A program made the translations under genes and the position numbers. From positions 124,001 through 188,000 of the forward strand of contig JAGSNX010000003.1 in assembly GCA_018139225.1 (NCBI GenBank): 64,000 nt of DNA. Reading direction: 5' to 3'. Every line of letters starts with the position of its first letter. The stretch's first letter is position 1. Below, piece after piece: positions 16,753 through 24,654 of the stretch. This DNA is from Microvirga sp. SRT01 (lineage in GTDB: Bacteria > Pseudomonadota > Alphaproteobacteria > Sphingomonadales > Sphingomonadaceae). Under the pieces are notes generated by a model. It worked only from the letters and a program-made list of their open reading frames with translations. It was not told where the DNA came from and ran no database searches.

Positions 16753-17532
16753 ATGCAAAGACTGAATAACAAGACGTGCGTCGTCACTGGCGCTGCGCGT
16801 GGCATCGGGCGCGCAATCGCAGCCCGTTTCCATGACGAAGGTGCCATGGTCATCGTCACCGACATTGACGAGGCGAAAGGAGCGGAAACGGCTGCTGAAA
16901 TCGGGTGTCGGTTCGAACCGCTCGATGTGCGCGAGGAATCCGACTGGCGGCGGTTAGCCGGCGTCATTCCCGTAGCCGACGTGATGGTCAACAATGCTGG
17001 CGTGACGGGATTCGAAGCCGGCATGGCTCCGCACGACCCGGAACACGCCAGCCTCGCGGATTGGCGCGAGGTTCACCGGGTCAACCTCGACGGGACGTTC
17101 CTTGGTTGTCGCTACGCGATCGGCGCGATGAAGACTGCGGGGGCGGGTTCGATCATCAACATATCCTCCCGCTCGGGGCTGGTCGGCATCCCCGGCGCTG
17201 CGGCTTATGCCTCGTCCAAAGCGGCGATCCGCAACCACAGTAAGACAGTCGCGCTCTACTGCGCGCAACAGGGTTGGAAGATACGCTGCAACTCGGTCCA
17301 CCCGGCCGCTATCCTCACGTCGATCTGGGAGCCGATGCTTGGCAATCGTCCCGATCGGGACGCCAAGATGCGGGCGTTCGTTGCGGATACGCCGCTCAAG
17401 CGGTTCGGGATGCCCGACGAAGTCGCGGCGATTGCGGTAATGCTAGCTTCGGATGAAGCGACTTACGTCACCGGCACGGAGGTGAGCATCGACGGTGGGC
17501 TACTCGCCGGTTCTGCTGCTTCACCCGGCTAA
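16753..17532 (+). CDS. SDR family oxidoreductase
   Basis: 259 residues, a classical short-chain dehydrogenase/reductase. The cofactor loop is VTGAARGIGRAIA with Asp in TDIDEAKG (favouring NAD+), then NNAG, catalytic Ser in NISSRSGLVG and YASSK. The C-terminus has the family YVTGTEVSIDGG. The substrate cannot be inferred. No operon partner; a strong hairpin follows the stop. Confidence 0.93.
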   Translation: MQRLNNKTCVVTGAARGIGRAIAARFHDEGAMVIVTDIDEAKGAETAAEIGCRFEPLDVREESDWRRLAGVIPVADVMVNNAGVTGFEAGMAPHDPEHASLADWREVHRVNLDGTFLGCRYAIGAMKTAGAGSIINISSRSGLVGIPGAAAYASSKAAIRNHSKTVALYCAQQGWKIRCNSVHPAAILTSIWEPMLGNRPDRDAKMRAFVADTPLKRFGMPDEVAAIAVMLASDEATYVTGTEVSIDGGLLAGSAASPG

Positions 17533-17539
17533 CAGCGGC

Positions 17540-17565
17540 GACGGGCGTGGTCGATCACGCCCGTC
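17540..17565 (+). terminator. Terminator hairpin after SDR gene
   Basis: GACGGGCGTG and CACGCCCGTC form a perfect 10-bp stem with a 6-nt loop, 7 bp after the SDR stop. The run after it (AGCCTTTCCC) is only weakly U-rich. Confidence 0.7.
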
Positions 17566-17591
17566 AGCCTTTCCCGCCGATCGGGAAAAGG

Positions 17592-17626
17592 GAACGCGCC
17601 GGCTTTCCCGAAACCTGTCGAATGGA
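17592..17626 (+). repeat. Dispersed accessory-region repeat, copy b
   Basis: Contains GCCGGCTTTCCCGAAA and a following GAATGGAT block, aligning loosely with copies at 25692-25731 and 27003-27042. The upstream CTTTCCC/GGGAAA arms (17569-17589) may be the 5' part. Confidence 0.4.
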
Positions 17627-17661
17627 TATTTTGAGAACGTCCGTCGACCGACGGCAAGCCT

Positions 17662-18111
17662 CTATGCCGGATGGGAAGATGCGGGTGAACGGAGCGTCGG
17701 CCACGCCAACCACGTGCCTACGGCGTATGTCACGCCATAGCTGAGAACAATGAGAGAGCTGACGATGGCGAAAGTATCGACCAGTTGCGGCTTGAACGCG
17801 AGCAACGGAACGAGCGCTAAACCGCGAAGCATATAGACGCCCGTGATGAGAACCAAGGCGGTCCGTATTAGCGGCAGGCGTCGAACGACGCCGACGGCGG
17901 AGAACGCGTACAACGCCCATACCGCCAGGATCGTAGCAATCGCGGCGGTGACTAGGCCGGGCATCACAGAGCCGCGCTCGGCTGCCCGTGCCATCTCTTC
18001 TCCGGCTCCGAAGAACCGATACCGGTCCGGACCGCCGATGATCGTGGCGAAATGCAATAATGATGCAGCGGCGCTCAAAAGCCCTGCCGTGACCAGCCAG
18101 CCGTTTCTCAT
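17662..18111 (-). CDS. Four-helix membrane protein, function unknown
   Basis: 149 residues with about four hydrophobic helices. HFATIIGGPDRYRFFGAGE in the first loop is a recurring motif of small bacterial membrane proteins without known function. Starts 9 bp after the preceding membrane-protein gene, so it is probably the third gene of the PadR operon 18121-19004. Confidence 0.7.
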   Translation of the reverse strand: MRNGWLVTAGLLSAAASLLHFATIIGGPDRYRFFGAGEEMARAAERGSVMPGLVTAAIATILAVWALYAFSAVGVVRRLPLIRTALVLITGVYMLRGLALVPLLAFKPQLVDTFAIVSSLIVLSYGVTYAVGTWLAWPTLRSPASSHPA

Positions 18112-18120
18112 CGGTTCAAC

Positions 18121-18699
18121 TCACATCCGCTTAGTAATCGGAAGGGCCTCGACACGAAGCATGAAGATAGCCGCCGTCAGGAGGGTAGCCCAGATGACGA
18201 CGCCTTCGATCGCGAGGGCTTGATACAGTCGTTCATTAACCCACCCGCTGGCCATGCCTTGCTCCGACGATACGAGGGCATAGGCCAAGATGTAGATGGG
18301 GATCACCAGACAGGCGGTTTGCACCACGGCTATCGGCCCCCGCAGGTAGCTCCACATTGCCGCTGCTCCGAAAAGGGCGGACGTCAGGCCGAAAATCAAC
18401 GCGCTCTCTGCGTGGGCGTCGATCATCCGTTTCGTTATCATTGCCGATAGCAGCGAGAGCGCCACCATTCCGCCGATCGTGGCAAACTGCACTGATCGCG
18501 CCGCGAAGGCCCAAGTGAATGTCCTGTCCTTGATGGAGCCGCAGATGCATCCGAACGCAAACGAGAGCGCCGCACTACCGTCTTCTATCACATCCACTTC
18601 GGCCTTCATCGCGGCCGCCCACGATGCGCGATCGGCGGGAAGCAGTGCAGCGCACCAGCCGATGAGCATGAGTGCGAGGGAGCGACTGAACGCATTCAT
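18121..18699 (-). CDS. PadR-operon membrane protein
   Basis: 192 residues from ATG 18699, which overlaps the PadR stop as ATGA. The N-terminal part (WAAAMKAEVDVIEDGSAAL, then FAFGCICGS) resembles membrane proteins commonly encoded with PadR regulators. About five hydrophobic segments follow. Function unknown, possibly an envelope component under PadR control. Confidence 0.75.
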   Translation of the reverse strand: MNAFSRSLALMLIGWCAALLPADRASWAAAMKAEVDVIEDGSAALSFAFGCICGSIKDRTFTWAFAARSVQFATIGGMVALSLLSAMITKRMIDAHAESALIFGLTSALFGAAAMWSYLRGPIAVVQTACLVIPIYILAYALVSSEQGMASGWVNERLYQALAIEGVVIWATLLTAAIFMLRVEALPITKRM

Positions 18700-19004
18700 G
18701 CCGTTGCTCCGATCGAAAGGGGGCCGTTGACGTTCATCGGGGCAAGCATTGACCGAGCAAAGGCGCGACCCGCTTGGGTAAGCCGATACGCATGGCGGGG
18801 AGCGCGGGCCGGGGGGACAGGCGGACACCACTCGGATTCAAGTAGTCCGTCATCAGCCAGACGCATCAGCAGCGGGTATAGCGTGCCGGATTTGAGCTGC
18901 GTTTCCTGAAGCAGGTCGTAGCCGTGCCGCCATGCTTCCGGCCGCGCGATTAACGCCTCGAAGACAGAGTGCGCTTGCTTCGATGAATGAGGACGCCGTG
19001 CCAT
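18696..19004 (-). CDS. PadR family transcriptional regulator (first)
   Basis: 102 residues. The winged helix reads RHGYDLLQETQLKSGTLYPLLMRLADDGLLESEW followed by a wing with RHAYRLTQAGRAF (description of residues about 27-85). It is a short PadR protein, probably a dimeric repressor of its own operon. A strong promoter directly upstream places the start of transcription at or next to the ATG, so the mRNA may be leaderless. Confidence 0.9.
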   Translation of the reverse strand: MARRPHSSKQAHSVFEALIARPEAWRHGYDLLQETQLKSGTLYPLLMRLADDGLLESEWCPPVPPARAPRHAYRLTQAGRAFARSMLAPMNVNGPLSIGATA

Positions 19005-19010
19005 ACTCTA

Positions 19011-19039
19011 TATCTACCTATGTAGACAATGACAGTCAA
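19011..19039 (-). promoter_or_regulatory. Promoter and operator of first PadR operon
   Basis: On the minus strand, -35 TTGACT (19039-19034), a 17-bp spacer and -10 TAGATA (19016-19011). Only six bases separate the -10 box from the ATG at 19004. The palindrome TCTAC-ATAG-GTAGA (19013-19026) covers the -10 box and part of the spacer, a natural place for PadR autorepression. Confidence 0.6.
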
Positions 19040-19201
19040 CTGGGATCGATCACAACCGTCGGTGCAATTGCTGGCCATTCCCGATTAGGAACCGTCTGAG
19101 AGAAGGTCAGGACATTCTCCTTTGCGGTCCGCAATCGAGAACGTTGCCGTGCCGATCGGTTGACGCGATATGTTATGTGGCCGTCCGACGATCACGGTAC
19201 C

Positions 19202-19214
19202 CTTGCATTACAAG
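19202..19214. promoter_or_regulatory. Palindromic operator candidate 1 (second PadR)
   Basis: CTTGCATTACAAG, an inverted repeat CTTG...CAAG. It is repeated 31 bp downstream (about three helix turns) and again before the CPBP gene at 20201-20213. Confidence 0.6.
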
Positions 19215-19232
19215 CCAAGCTGCTCCAGTACC

Positions 19233-19245
19233 CTTGCATGACAAG
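19233..19245. promoter_or_regulatory. Palindromic operator candidate 2 (second PadR)
   Basis: CTTGCATGACAAG. The probable PadR start codon (ATG 19238) lies inside the palindrome, so binding here would block transcription initiation or elongation right at the start of the gene. Confidence 0.6.
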
Positions 19246-19603
19246 GCAATCAGACGATTCGCGAGATGCGATCAGCAAATGGGAGGTCCAGCTACGCAAA
19301 GGCGTACTAGAGTTCGTCATCCTGCTTTCGCTCAGTGAACGGGAGCAATACGGCTTCGAGCTGATCTCCGGCATTGCCAAGCGCGCTGCGATCGACGTGC
19401 CGGAAGGGACTCTCTACCCACTCCTTCTGCGCTTGGCGAAGGACGGGTTGATCTCGTCCCGCCTCGCCGGAGGTGATGGCGGTGCGCCACGCAAATACTA
19501 CACCCTGACGATCCAGGGCCGGCAGCTTTTGCGAGGAATGATCCCGTCATGGTCGAAGCTCGCCACCTCCGTCGATCGTCTTCTGCCAGGAGAGTCCGCA
19601 TGA
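19238..19603 (+). CDS. PadR family transcriptional regulator (second)
   Basis: 121 residues from ATG 19238. SKWEVQLRKGVLEFVILLSL and GFELISGIAKRAAIDVPEGTLYPLLLRL (residues about 14-70) form the PadR winged helix, and GAPRKYYTLTIQGRQLL the wing. An earlier in-frame ATG (19160) would add 26 residues unlike the family. The stop overlaps the next gene (ATGA). Probably represses its own operon through the CTTG-N5-CAAG sites. Confidence 0.9.
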   Translation: MTRQSDDSRDAISKWEVQLRKGVLEFVILLSLSEREQYGFELISGIAKRAAIDVPEGTLYPLLLRLAKDGLISSRLAGGDGGAPRKYYTLTIQGRQLLRGMIPSWSKLATSVDRLLPGESA

Positions 19604-20184
19604 CCCCCGCTTTCGCTGATCCTGCCGCACGACGTCGCTGGGATGCGTACTTTGCCGAGGTGGGTCGCATGCTTGCACGCGCTGGTTCCGAGACGGCCGA
19701 GTTGCGGGGTGAGCTAGAGGCGCATGTCGCGGAAAGCATGGTGGCTGGATCGGGCGGCAGCGAACTGGAGCGGCTGGACCTGGCTCTGTCCCGTCTCGGA
19801 GAGCCCGCACACTACCTCCGCCCACTGATCGCCGACCAGCTAATCGAGCGTGGAACGCGGAGCTACAGCCCATCCACGATCGCTCGCGGCCTTTCCCATT
19901 CCGTCCTGGCCGGCTCGCGCCGCACCGCAATCGCGCTTGGCTTCGGTCTTGGCTACCTGCTGCTCGCCATCTTTGCGGGTATGGCCATCCTTAAACCGCT
20001 GTGGGGCGAGCATGTCGGCCTGTTCCGTAACGCCGACGGTACGGTCAGTGCCGGTATCGTCGTGCGCTCCGCCGGTTCGCAGGAACTGCTTGGCTGGTGG
20101 TCGATCCCGATCGCGCTGCTGCTGACGGGGTTGCTCTACATCGCCTTGACGATGGGCCTGCGAGTTCTCCGTCATCGACGGTAA
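19600..20184 (+). CDS. PadR-associated membrane protein (DUF1700-like layout)
   Basis: 194 residues. A soluble N-terminal ~90 residues (RRRWDAYFAEVGRMLARAG, ELRGELEAHVAESM, LGEPAHYLRPLI) is followed by two membrane helices (IALGFGLGYLLLAIFAGMAI and WWSIPIALLLTGLLYIALTM). This architecture is typical of membrane proteins coupled to PadR genes. Start overlaps the PadR stop, so translation is coupled. Confidence 0.75.
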   Translation: MTPAFADPAARRRWDAYFAEVGRMLARAGSETAELRGELEAHVAESMVAGSGGSELERLDLALSRLGEPAHYLRPLIADQLIERGTRSYSPSTIARGLSHSVLAGSRRTAIALGFGLGYLLLAIFAGMAILKPLWGEHVGLFRNADGTVSAGIVVRSAGSQELLGWWSIPIALLLTGLLYIALTMGLRVLRHRR

Positions 20185-20199
20185 TCATTTACGCGAAAA

Positions 20200-20214
20200 C
20201 CTTGCATAACAAGG
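20200..20214. promoter_or_regulatory. Palindromic operator candidate 3, before CPBP gene
   Basis: CCTTGCATAACAAGG, perfect arms CCTTG/CAAGG, the same motif as 19202-19214 and 19233-19245. It covers the ribosome-binding AAGGA of the CPBP gene (ATG 20222) and lies 16 bp after the stop of the preceding gene, suggesting an internal control point in the operon. Confidence 0.6.
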
Positions 20215-20221
20215 AATAGTG

Positions 20222-21097
20222 ATGGCTGATCTTACAGCCGGCCGTGCGCGGCCGGGTGCGGTGGCGTTTGTCTTGCTGACGCTGGCATTGAGTTGGTCGA
20301 TCTGGATCGTCGCGTGGTTGGTGACAGGCCGTCCGGCCACGACGACCGCATCGACGGGAATGGTCGGGGCGGTGTATGCCGGGGCGTTCGCCCCCGGCAT
20401 TGCTGCGGCTCTGCTGTCAGCTATGTCGCCGGTCGGATCGCTCAAGGAATGGTTGCGCGGGTTCGTCCGCGCCCGGTGCGGCTGGCGTGCCTACGCGGCT
20501 GCACTGCTGCCGCTTCCTCTGGCGCTGCTCCTGTTGACGTTCGTCCTTGACTACGAGCCGCGCCTCGAAGGGCTGCATGGCCAGCCAGTCGTTCTCCTCT
20601 ACCTGACCACCTTCCCGGTTTCGATTTTCAACGGTCTTGCGACTGCGCTGATGGGCGCCGGACCTCTGGGTGAAGAAGGCGGCTGGCGCGGCTATTTGTT
20701 GCCTCGCCTCCTGGAGCAGGGCGGCGAGGCGCGCGCCTCGCTTATCATCGGAGTCATTTGGGCGCTGTGGCACCTGCCGATCATGGCCATGTTCGGAGAC
20801 TGGCGGAGCGGGGTTCCCTTCCTGACCTATGTCCCGCTCTACACCGCGGGAATCATCGGCCTGTCGTTTTGCATGTCGCGGGTATGGGTCATCGGCGGAG
20901 GCAGCCTGATCCCGTGCATCTGGCTGCACGGGCTGGTGAATGCCGTTGGGGGCGTCGCGTTCGACCACCGCCTGTGGACCAGCCGCTGGTCCGCCGAGGC
21001 GGGCACGGTGCATTTCGCTGTTGCCACCGCTGCAACGGCTGCACTGCTGGCGGTAGCACGCAGGCGTCGATCCACGAAACCGGCTCGTACGCAGTGA
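20222..21097 (+). CDS. CPBP family intramembrane glutamic protease
   Basis: 291 residues with about eight hydrophobic helices. The CPBP motifs are complete: EEGGWRGYLLPRL (EExxxR), WALWHLPIM, and CIWLHGLVNAVGG with the last His. Family members are Rce1-like proteases involved in peptide processing, bacteriocin self-immunity or membrane-protein turnover. A start one codon earlier (GTG 20219) is possible. It is preceded by the third copy of the PadR-type operator, so it is probably part of that regulon. Confidence 0.9.
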   Translation: MADLTAGRARPGAVAFVLLTLALSWSIWIVAWLVTGRPATTTASTGMVGAVYAGAFAPGIAAALLSAMSPVGSLKEWLRGFVRARCGWRAYAAALLPLPLALLLLTFVLDYEPRLEGLHGQPVVLLYLTTFPVSIFNGLATALMGAGPLGEEGGWRGYLLPRLLEQGGEARASLIIGVIWALWHLPIMAMFGDWRSGVPFLTYVPLYTAGIIGLSFCMSRVWVIGGGSLIPCIWLHGLVNAVGGVAFDHRLWTSRWSAEAGTVHFAVATAATAALLAVARRRRSTKPARTQ

Positions 21098-21102
21098 GAT
21101 CA

Positions 21103-21240
21103 TGGGGCGACACGCATATGCTCGCTCAGGGTGGAGGCGTCGACGCCCAGCTTGTCGGCGATGAACTGACCGCACACGCCATTCTTTACCAAGTCGCCGT
21201 CGCGCTGCGCTGGGAAGTGCGCGACCGGATCGCGCAGCCG
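21103..21240 (-). pseudogene. ArsR-type helix-turn-helix remnant
   Basis: On the minus strand LVKNGVCGQFIADKLGVDASTLSEHMRV is coded without a preceding full domain (residues in 21103-21192). It looks like the recognition helix region of an ArsR regulator, stops right after the expected conserved Arg-Val and has no upstream start in a plausible place. Probably a gene fragment. Confidence 0.4.
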
Positions 21241-21298
21241 CATTGTAGACCTAGAATTATAGAAGTGGCCGCCTGTAGGATCCCGACGCAAAGGCGCC

Positions 21299-21895
21299 TC
21301 AATTCCCGATCGCCGACAGAACGCGAGCATAGATGTAGCCGTCGCCTGAGCCGTGAGCGCATTCGTCGCGAAAGGCGTCTTTTGCGCTGTCCGACTCGAT
21401 CGCCGCTGCAATTCTGATGTGTTCAGCGTCTTTGACGCGTAGCATATCCCGGTAATCTGGGTCGTCCGCAGCCATCCTGGTGTCGACGGCAAGCGCTGCT
21501 GGCGTCTTGTCGAGGTGGTAGCTGTAGGTAATGTTGCTGCTGCCCTTGATGACATGATCGAGGATGATCGTCGGACCACGGTTCGACTTTTCGTACATTG
21601 GCCGCTCGGCCATCAAATCAGTCTTCTTGCCCTCAGTCTCCAGCCAAGCGTGCGAAATGAAGATGTCGTCGCCATTGTTAATCCAGCCCAACACGACGGT
21701 CGACGCGACACCATATTCTTTCGCAAGGATGCGGTTGAGAAGCATCGATACTCGGTAGCAAGCCCCGTACATGCCCTTCGGCTTGATCAGGCCATTAAGC
21801 AGGCGTTGGGTAAGATCGTGGGTCGTCTTCGCGCCCGCGGTCAGGTTAGAGAGGAATCCCTTCAGACCATCGGCCTTGCGTTTGGCTTCCCCCAT
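21299..21895 (-). CDS. Transglutaminase-like (papain-fold) domain protein
   Basis: 198 residues from ATG 21895, chosen for the strong GGAGGG upstream and the MGEAKRK opening seen in many small bacterial proteins. A papain-like pattern is visible: Cys46 in YGACYRVSMLLNRIL, His82 in FISHAWLE and Asp93 in KKTDL, the order and spacing of transglutaminase-like core domains. No signal peptide. Whether it hydrolyses or crosslinks, and what, is unknown. It is a single gene between an ArsR-type remnant and a nucleotidyltransferase gene. Confidence 0.55.
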   Translation of the reverse strand: MGEAKRKADGLKGFLSNLTAGAKTTHDLTQRLLNGLIKPKGMYGACYRVSMLLNRILAKEYGVASTVVLGWINNGDDIFISHAWLETEGKKTDLMAERPMYEKSNRGPTIILDHVIKGSSNITYSYHLDKTPAALAVDTRMAADDPDYRDMLRVKDAEHIRIAAAIESDSAKDAFRDECAHGSGDGYIYARVLSAIGN

Positions 21896-22065
21896 GATGC
21901 CCTCCGATTGTATGACCATTTCGCCTACGCACGAGCGTGCCTGCCCTCAAGGGTTCTAGAGTAACTTCAAGGGAATTAGGGCGAAAGCTGTTTTTCCGCC
22001 CTTCCCTTAAACGATGCTGGATCCGGAATTTCGGCATTGGGCCGATGCCGGCGTCCGCACGCTGT

Positions 22066-22623
22066 CTAATTCGCCTCTTCCCGCAAAAGAGGCCAGGAAT
22101 TCAGCCAACCTTTTGATCGCACTCGTTCCTCGTAGATGTGGCGCTTCTCGCCAGCGAAGCGCGAAGTGGGCCGCAGGACAAGGCGCATCAGGTCGCCTAG
22201 GCCCAAGGGGGCGGCCACTTCGCAGTCATCTTTGCCGACGCGGCGAACGGCTACGGTGGTTGCCGTCTCGGGCCAGTATCGCATCGCGTCAGTTGCCGAG
22301 GAATACGGCCGATCGTTATTGCGATCGTGCATTCTCGCTTGGTTCTTAACGGACCATTCGATCCCCGGCTCTATGGCACACAGCGCCGCTTCACGCTTTC
22401 TGTCTTCCACCGCATCGGGGCAGAGCGGATCGTACCAGATTACATCGACATCGCCCGCTGGCGCGGCGGGGGAGCGGCCGTGAAGATGGTCCCAGATAGC
22501 GTTCCTGACGAAACCGGCGCTGATCCAACCGTCAGGCAGGTTCAAGGCACCAACCACGCCGAGAAGATGCCAGCGGATCGGATCGGCCCGCAACACCGCG
22601 ATGACCTGTGAAGCAGCATCCAT
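22066..22623 (-). CDS. Nucleotidyltransferase family protein (NTP_transf_6 type)
   Basis: 185 residues. LPDGWISAGFVRNAIWDHLHG followed by DVDVIWYD and later TAVAVRRV-type strands resemble the NTP_transf_6 family, with the metal-binding DVD pair in the second motif. Function unproven; substrate unknown. No operon partner. Confidence 0.8.
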   Translation of the reverse strand: MDAASQVIAVLRADPIRWHLLGVVGALNLPDGWISAGFVRNAIWDHLHGRSPAAPAGDVDVIWYDPLCPDAVEDRKREAALCAIEPGIEWSVKNQARMHDRNNDRPYSSATDAMRYWPETATTVAVRRVGKDDCEVAAPLGLGDLMRLVLRPTSRFAGEKRHIYEERVRSKGWLNSWPLLREEAN

Positions 22624-22714
22624 CCGGCAATGCTATCGTTGCCGACCGCCGTAGGAAACGGTGGAATTCGCGTGGTCGTCCGGGATGCTGCTCTCCCGAT
22701 TAGGAACGGCCAGC

Positions 22715-22755
22715 GAGACGGTCGAGCCAATCCCATTGGGATCGAGAAACGGAGA
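22715..22755. repeat. Dispersed accessory-region repeat, copy d
   Basis: GAGACGGTCGAGCC then CCCATTGGGAT, preceded by CTCCCGATTAGGAAC at 22693-22707. It aligns with copy h at 25672-25731 over about 60 bp. Confidence 0.55.
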
Positions 22756-22791
22756 TAGAGACGGGGCACCAGGGCAACGGCGAACAGCCCG

Positions 22792-23193
22792 TTAGTCGAT
22801 CCGAGCTCGCGCAAAACGCTGAACGGACGTCGGTATCTCTACCCACGCGTGGCGCCTTTCTTCCCACACCGATCGGATAGGCTGCATCGAGTGGGCATCG
22901 TCGAACAGACCGATCGGCACCCCGGGCATGGTGGGGTTCTTCGTCCCGCGCATATATACAGTAGTGCCGCAGTCCGGACAGAAGAACTGGCTAAACACTC
23001 CACCGAGGTCGGTGGGACGATCAAATTGCTTCGCCTCGCCCTCGATCAAGACCTCGGCGTGCGGCCAGTACGCGGCTTCACCGAATGGTGATCCGGACCG
23101 CTTCTGACAGGCCAAGCAGTGGCAGGCGACGACCGCCATCGTAGGGCCTGGGACTTCGGCCTTAAGCTGTCCGCACTGGCACGATGCTTTCAT
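22792..23193 (-). CDS. GFA family (glutathione-dependent formaldehyde-activating-like) protein
   Basis: 133 residues. The zinc-binding cysteines of the GFA fold are all there: CQCG near the start, CHCLACQKRSGSPFG, and CPDCGTTVY. Most family members have no proven activity. Start ATG 23193. Single gene. Confidence 0.88.
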   Translation of the reverse strand: MKASCQCGQLKAEVPGPTMAVVACHCLACQKRSGSPFGEAAYWPHAEVLIEGEAKQFDRPTDLGGVFSQFFCPDCGTTVYMRGTKNPTMPGVPIGLFDDAHSMQPIRSVWEERRHAWVEIPTSVQRFARARID

Positions 23194-23306
23194 GGCTTAG
23201 CCATATCACAACATGGAACGACTGACGCTAGCATCCCAGCTTTTCCCGATTGGGATCGTCTATCGAGACGGGCGAGGGGCCTGGGCCGATCGCGGCATCG
23301 TGTGGA

Positions 23307-23744
23307 TCAGCAGACGATGACAGCCAGATAATCGGGCCGATCGGCTGATATTGCGCAGATCGTTCCGTCGCGCGTGATCAAAGGCACCTTCCGAACCCGA
23401 GCTGTCGCAATCAGAAAGCAGTCACCGGGGTTTCTGTGGCCGGTTTCGACGGCGACCTTGGCTGCCTCTATGGCAATCCGCTGGTGGATCGGCACGACCC
23501 GCGCTCGCGTCACCGCGACAGCATCGCGAAACCACTGATCCGGCGCATCATCGCCAAGGTGCGGACGATCGGCCACCCGGTTTTTCTGCGAAGCGACCGC
23601 CAGTTCCCATGCCGTTATCGGCGACGCCAAAAGCGCACCGGCCTCTTGGCTATCGCCGATCGCCACCAACGACTCTTCTGTGAGGGGATCGTTGCCGGTT
23701 ACAAGCCAATAGAGGGTGTGCGTGTCGAGAAGGACGCCTGCCAA
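23307..23744 (-). CDS. VapC-type PIN domain toxin
   Basis: 145 residues. PIN-domain acidic residues are visible in LLDTHTLYWL (Asp), SPITAWELAV (Glu) and NPGDCFLIATA (Asp), consistent with a metal-dependent ribonuclease. It starts 4 bp after the stop of a 63-residue protein, the usual antitoxin-toxin order. Confidence 0.88.
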   Translation of the reverse strand: MAGVLLDTHTLYWLVTGNDPLTEESLVAIGDSQEAGALLASPITAWELAVASQKNRVADRPHLGDDAPDQWFRDAVAVTRARVVPIHQRIAIEAAKVAVETGHRNPGDCFLIATARVRKVPLITRDGTICAISADRPDYLAVIVC

Positions 23745-23748
23745 GCGA

Positions 23749-23940
23749 TTACGACTTGGCCGCAGTCAGTCGGCGAGGTTTGCCGCCTTTCAATGCTTGC
23801 GAGGCGATCGGTTTGGTCAGGTCAACGCCCTTCTTCAGCGTCAAACCCTTGAGCGCACCGGCGCCTAGAACCGTGACAAGCCGGCCTGTCTTCGTGTCGC
23901 GAACGACCGTACTAGTTGATGTGGCATGGGGCTTCGTCAT
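23749..23940 (-). CDS. Small antitoxin-like protein partner of the PIN toxin
   Basis: 63 residues from ATG 23940 (MTKPHATSTSTVVRDTKTGR). It is basic, contains RDTKTGRLVTVLGAG, and lies directly before the PIN toxin gene. This resembles short antitoxins of type II systems but no DNA-binding domain can be named. Confidence 0.65.
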   Translation of the reverse strand: MTKPHATSTSTVVRDTKTGRLVTVLGAGALKGLTLKKGVDLTKPIASQALKGGKPRRLTAAKS

Positions 23941-24186
23941 ACCCGCAATATACTCCTTCCCGCGCCAAGCTCCAAGTGGCCGATCATACTCCCCTCGTCC
24001 GGGATGGGGCCGGTAGACAGCGTGATCAAAAACGTATGATAGGCGGCCCGGCATTCCCACAGGGGTCCCAAGCGAGACAGCGCCGGCCGTCTCGATCATC
24101 GTTCCTTTTCGGGAAGGCGGGATCGGCAGAAAGCGCTCCAGTTGCTGACAGATTGCTTATCGCTAATCTGAGCAGTTGGAGGTCCA

Positions 24187-24603
24187 ATGTTCTTTTATAT
24201 CGAACCAGAGGTCGCAGGCGGCATCGGCCCAAACTCGAAGACTCACTGGGAGAAAGGTAAGCTAGTCGTCACCCGACTCAACTATGAATTTAGCAGATGG
24301 CTCGGCGACGCTATAATCGAAAGCACGCCGTGTTTCGTTGTGACTGATACGGCTTGCCAAATGATTGAAAAGGCAGAGCTATCTGGCGTTTCGTTTGGTG
24401 ACGTCGAGATCACCCGATCGGGAATGTTCGTAGATCGATATGGCGAACGAGAGTTGCCCCAATTTTACTGGCTGGTTGTGCACGGCCAACCTGAGACTGA
24501 TGATTTTGGAATGGCGAATGATCTCCGATTGGTTGTTTCACGCGGGGCATTGGACATTCTGAAACGGGCGGGCGTCGATCATGCGGAAATCGCGTCCGTT
24601 TGA
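24187..24603 (+). CDS. Hypothetical protein, possibly immunity-like
   Basis: 138 residues with GGAGG five bases before the ATG. The fold is unrecognised. Tracts such as RWLGDAIIESTPCFVVTD, LPQFYWLVVHG, and DDFGMANDLRLVVSRGALDIL recall small immunity-like proteins found near polymorphic toxins, but no toxin gene is adjacent. It is less GC-rich than the core genes, which fits transfer. Confidence 0.65.
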   Translation: MFFYIEPEVAGGIGPNSKTHWEKGKLVVTRLNYEFSRWLGDAIIESTPCFVVTDTACQMIEKAELSGVSFGDVEITRSGMFVDRYGERELPQFYWLVVHGQPETDDFGMANDLRLVVSRGALDILKRAGVDHAEIASV

Positions 24604-24654
24604 CGGCTTTCCACCAGGCCCAGACATTCCCGAAATTCGATGGTCAATCGGGAA
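24604..24654. repeat. Dispersed accessory-region repeat, copy g
   Basis: ACGGCTTTCC, then CATTCCCGAAAT, then GATGGTCAATCGGGAA. Matches the 3' part of the copies at 25692-25731 and 27003-27042. Confidence 0.45.

Noticed and set aside
19238..19603. Interpretation of the second PadR gene as starting at 19160
   Set aside because: The extra 26 residues would be coded by the two operator palindromes and do not resemble PadR N-termini.
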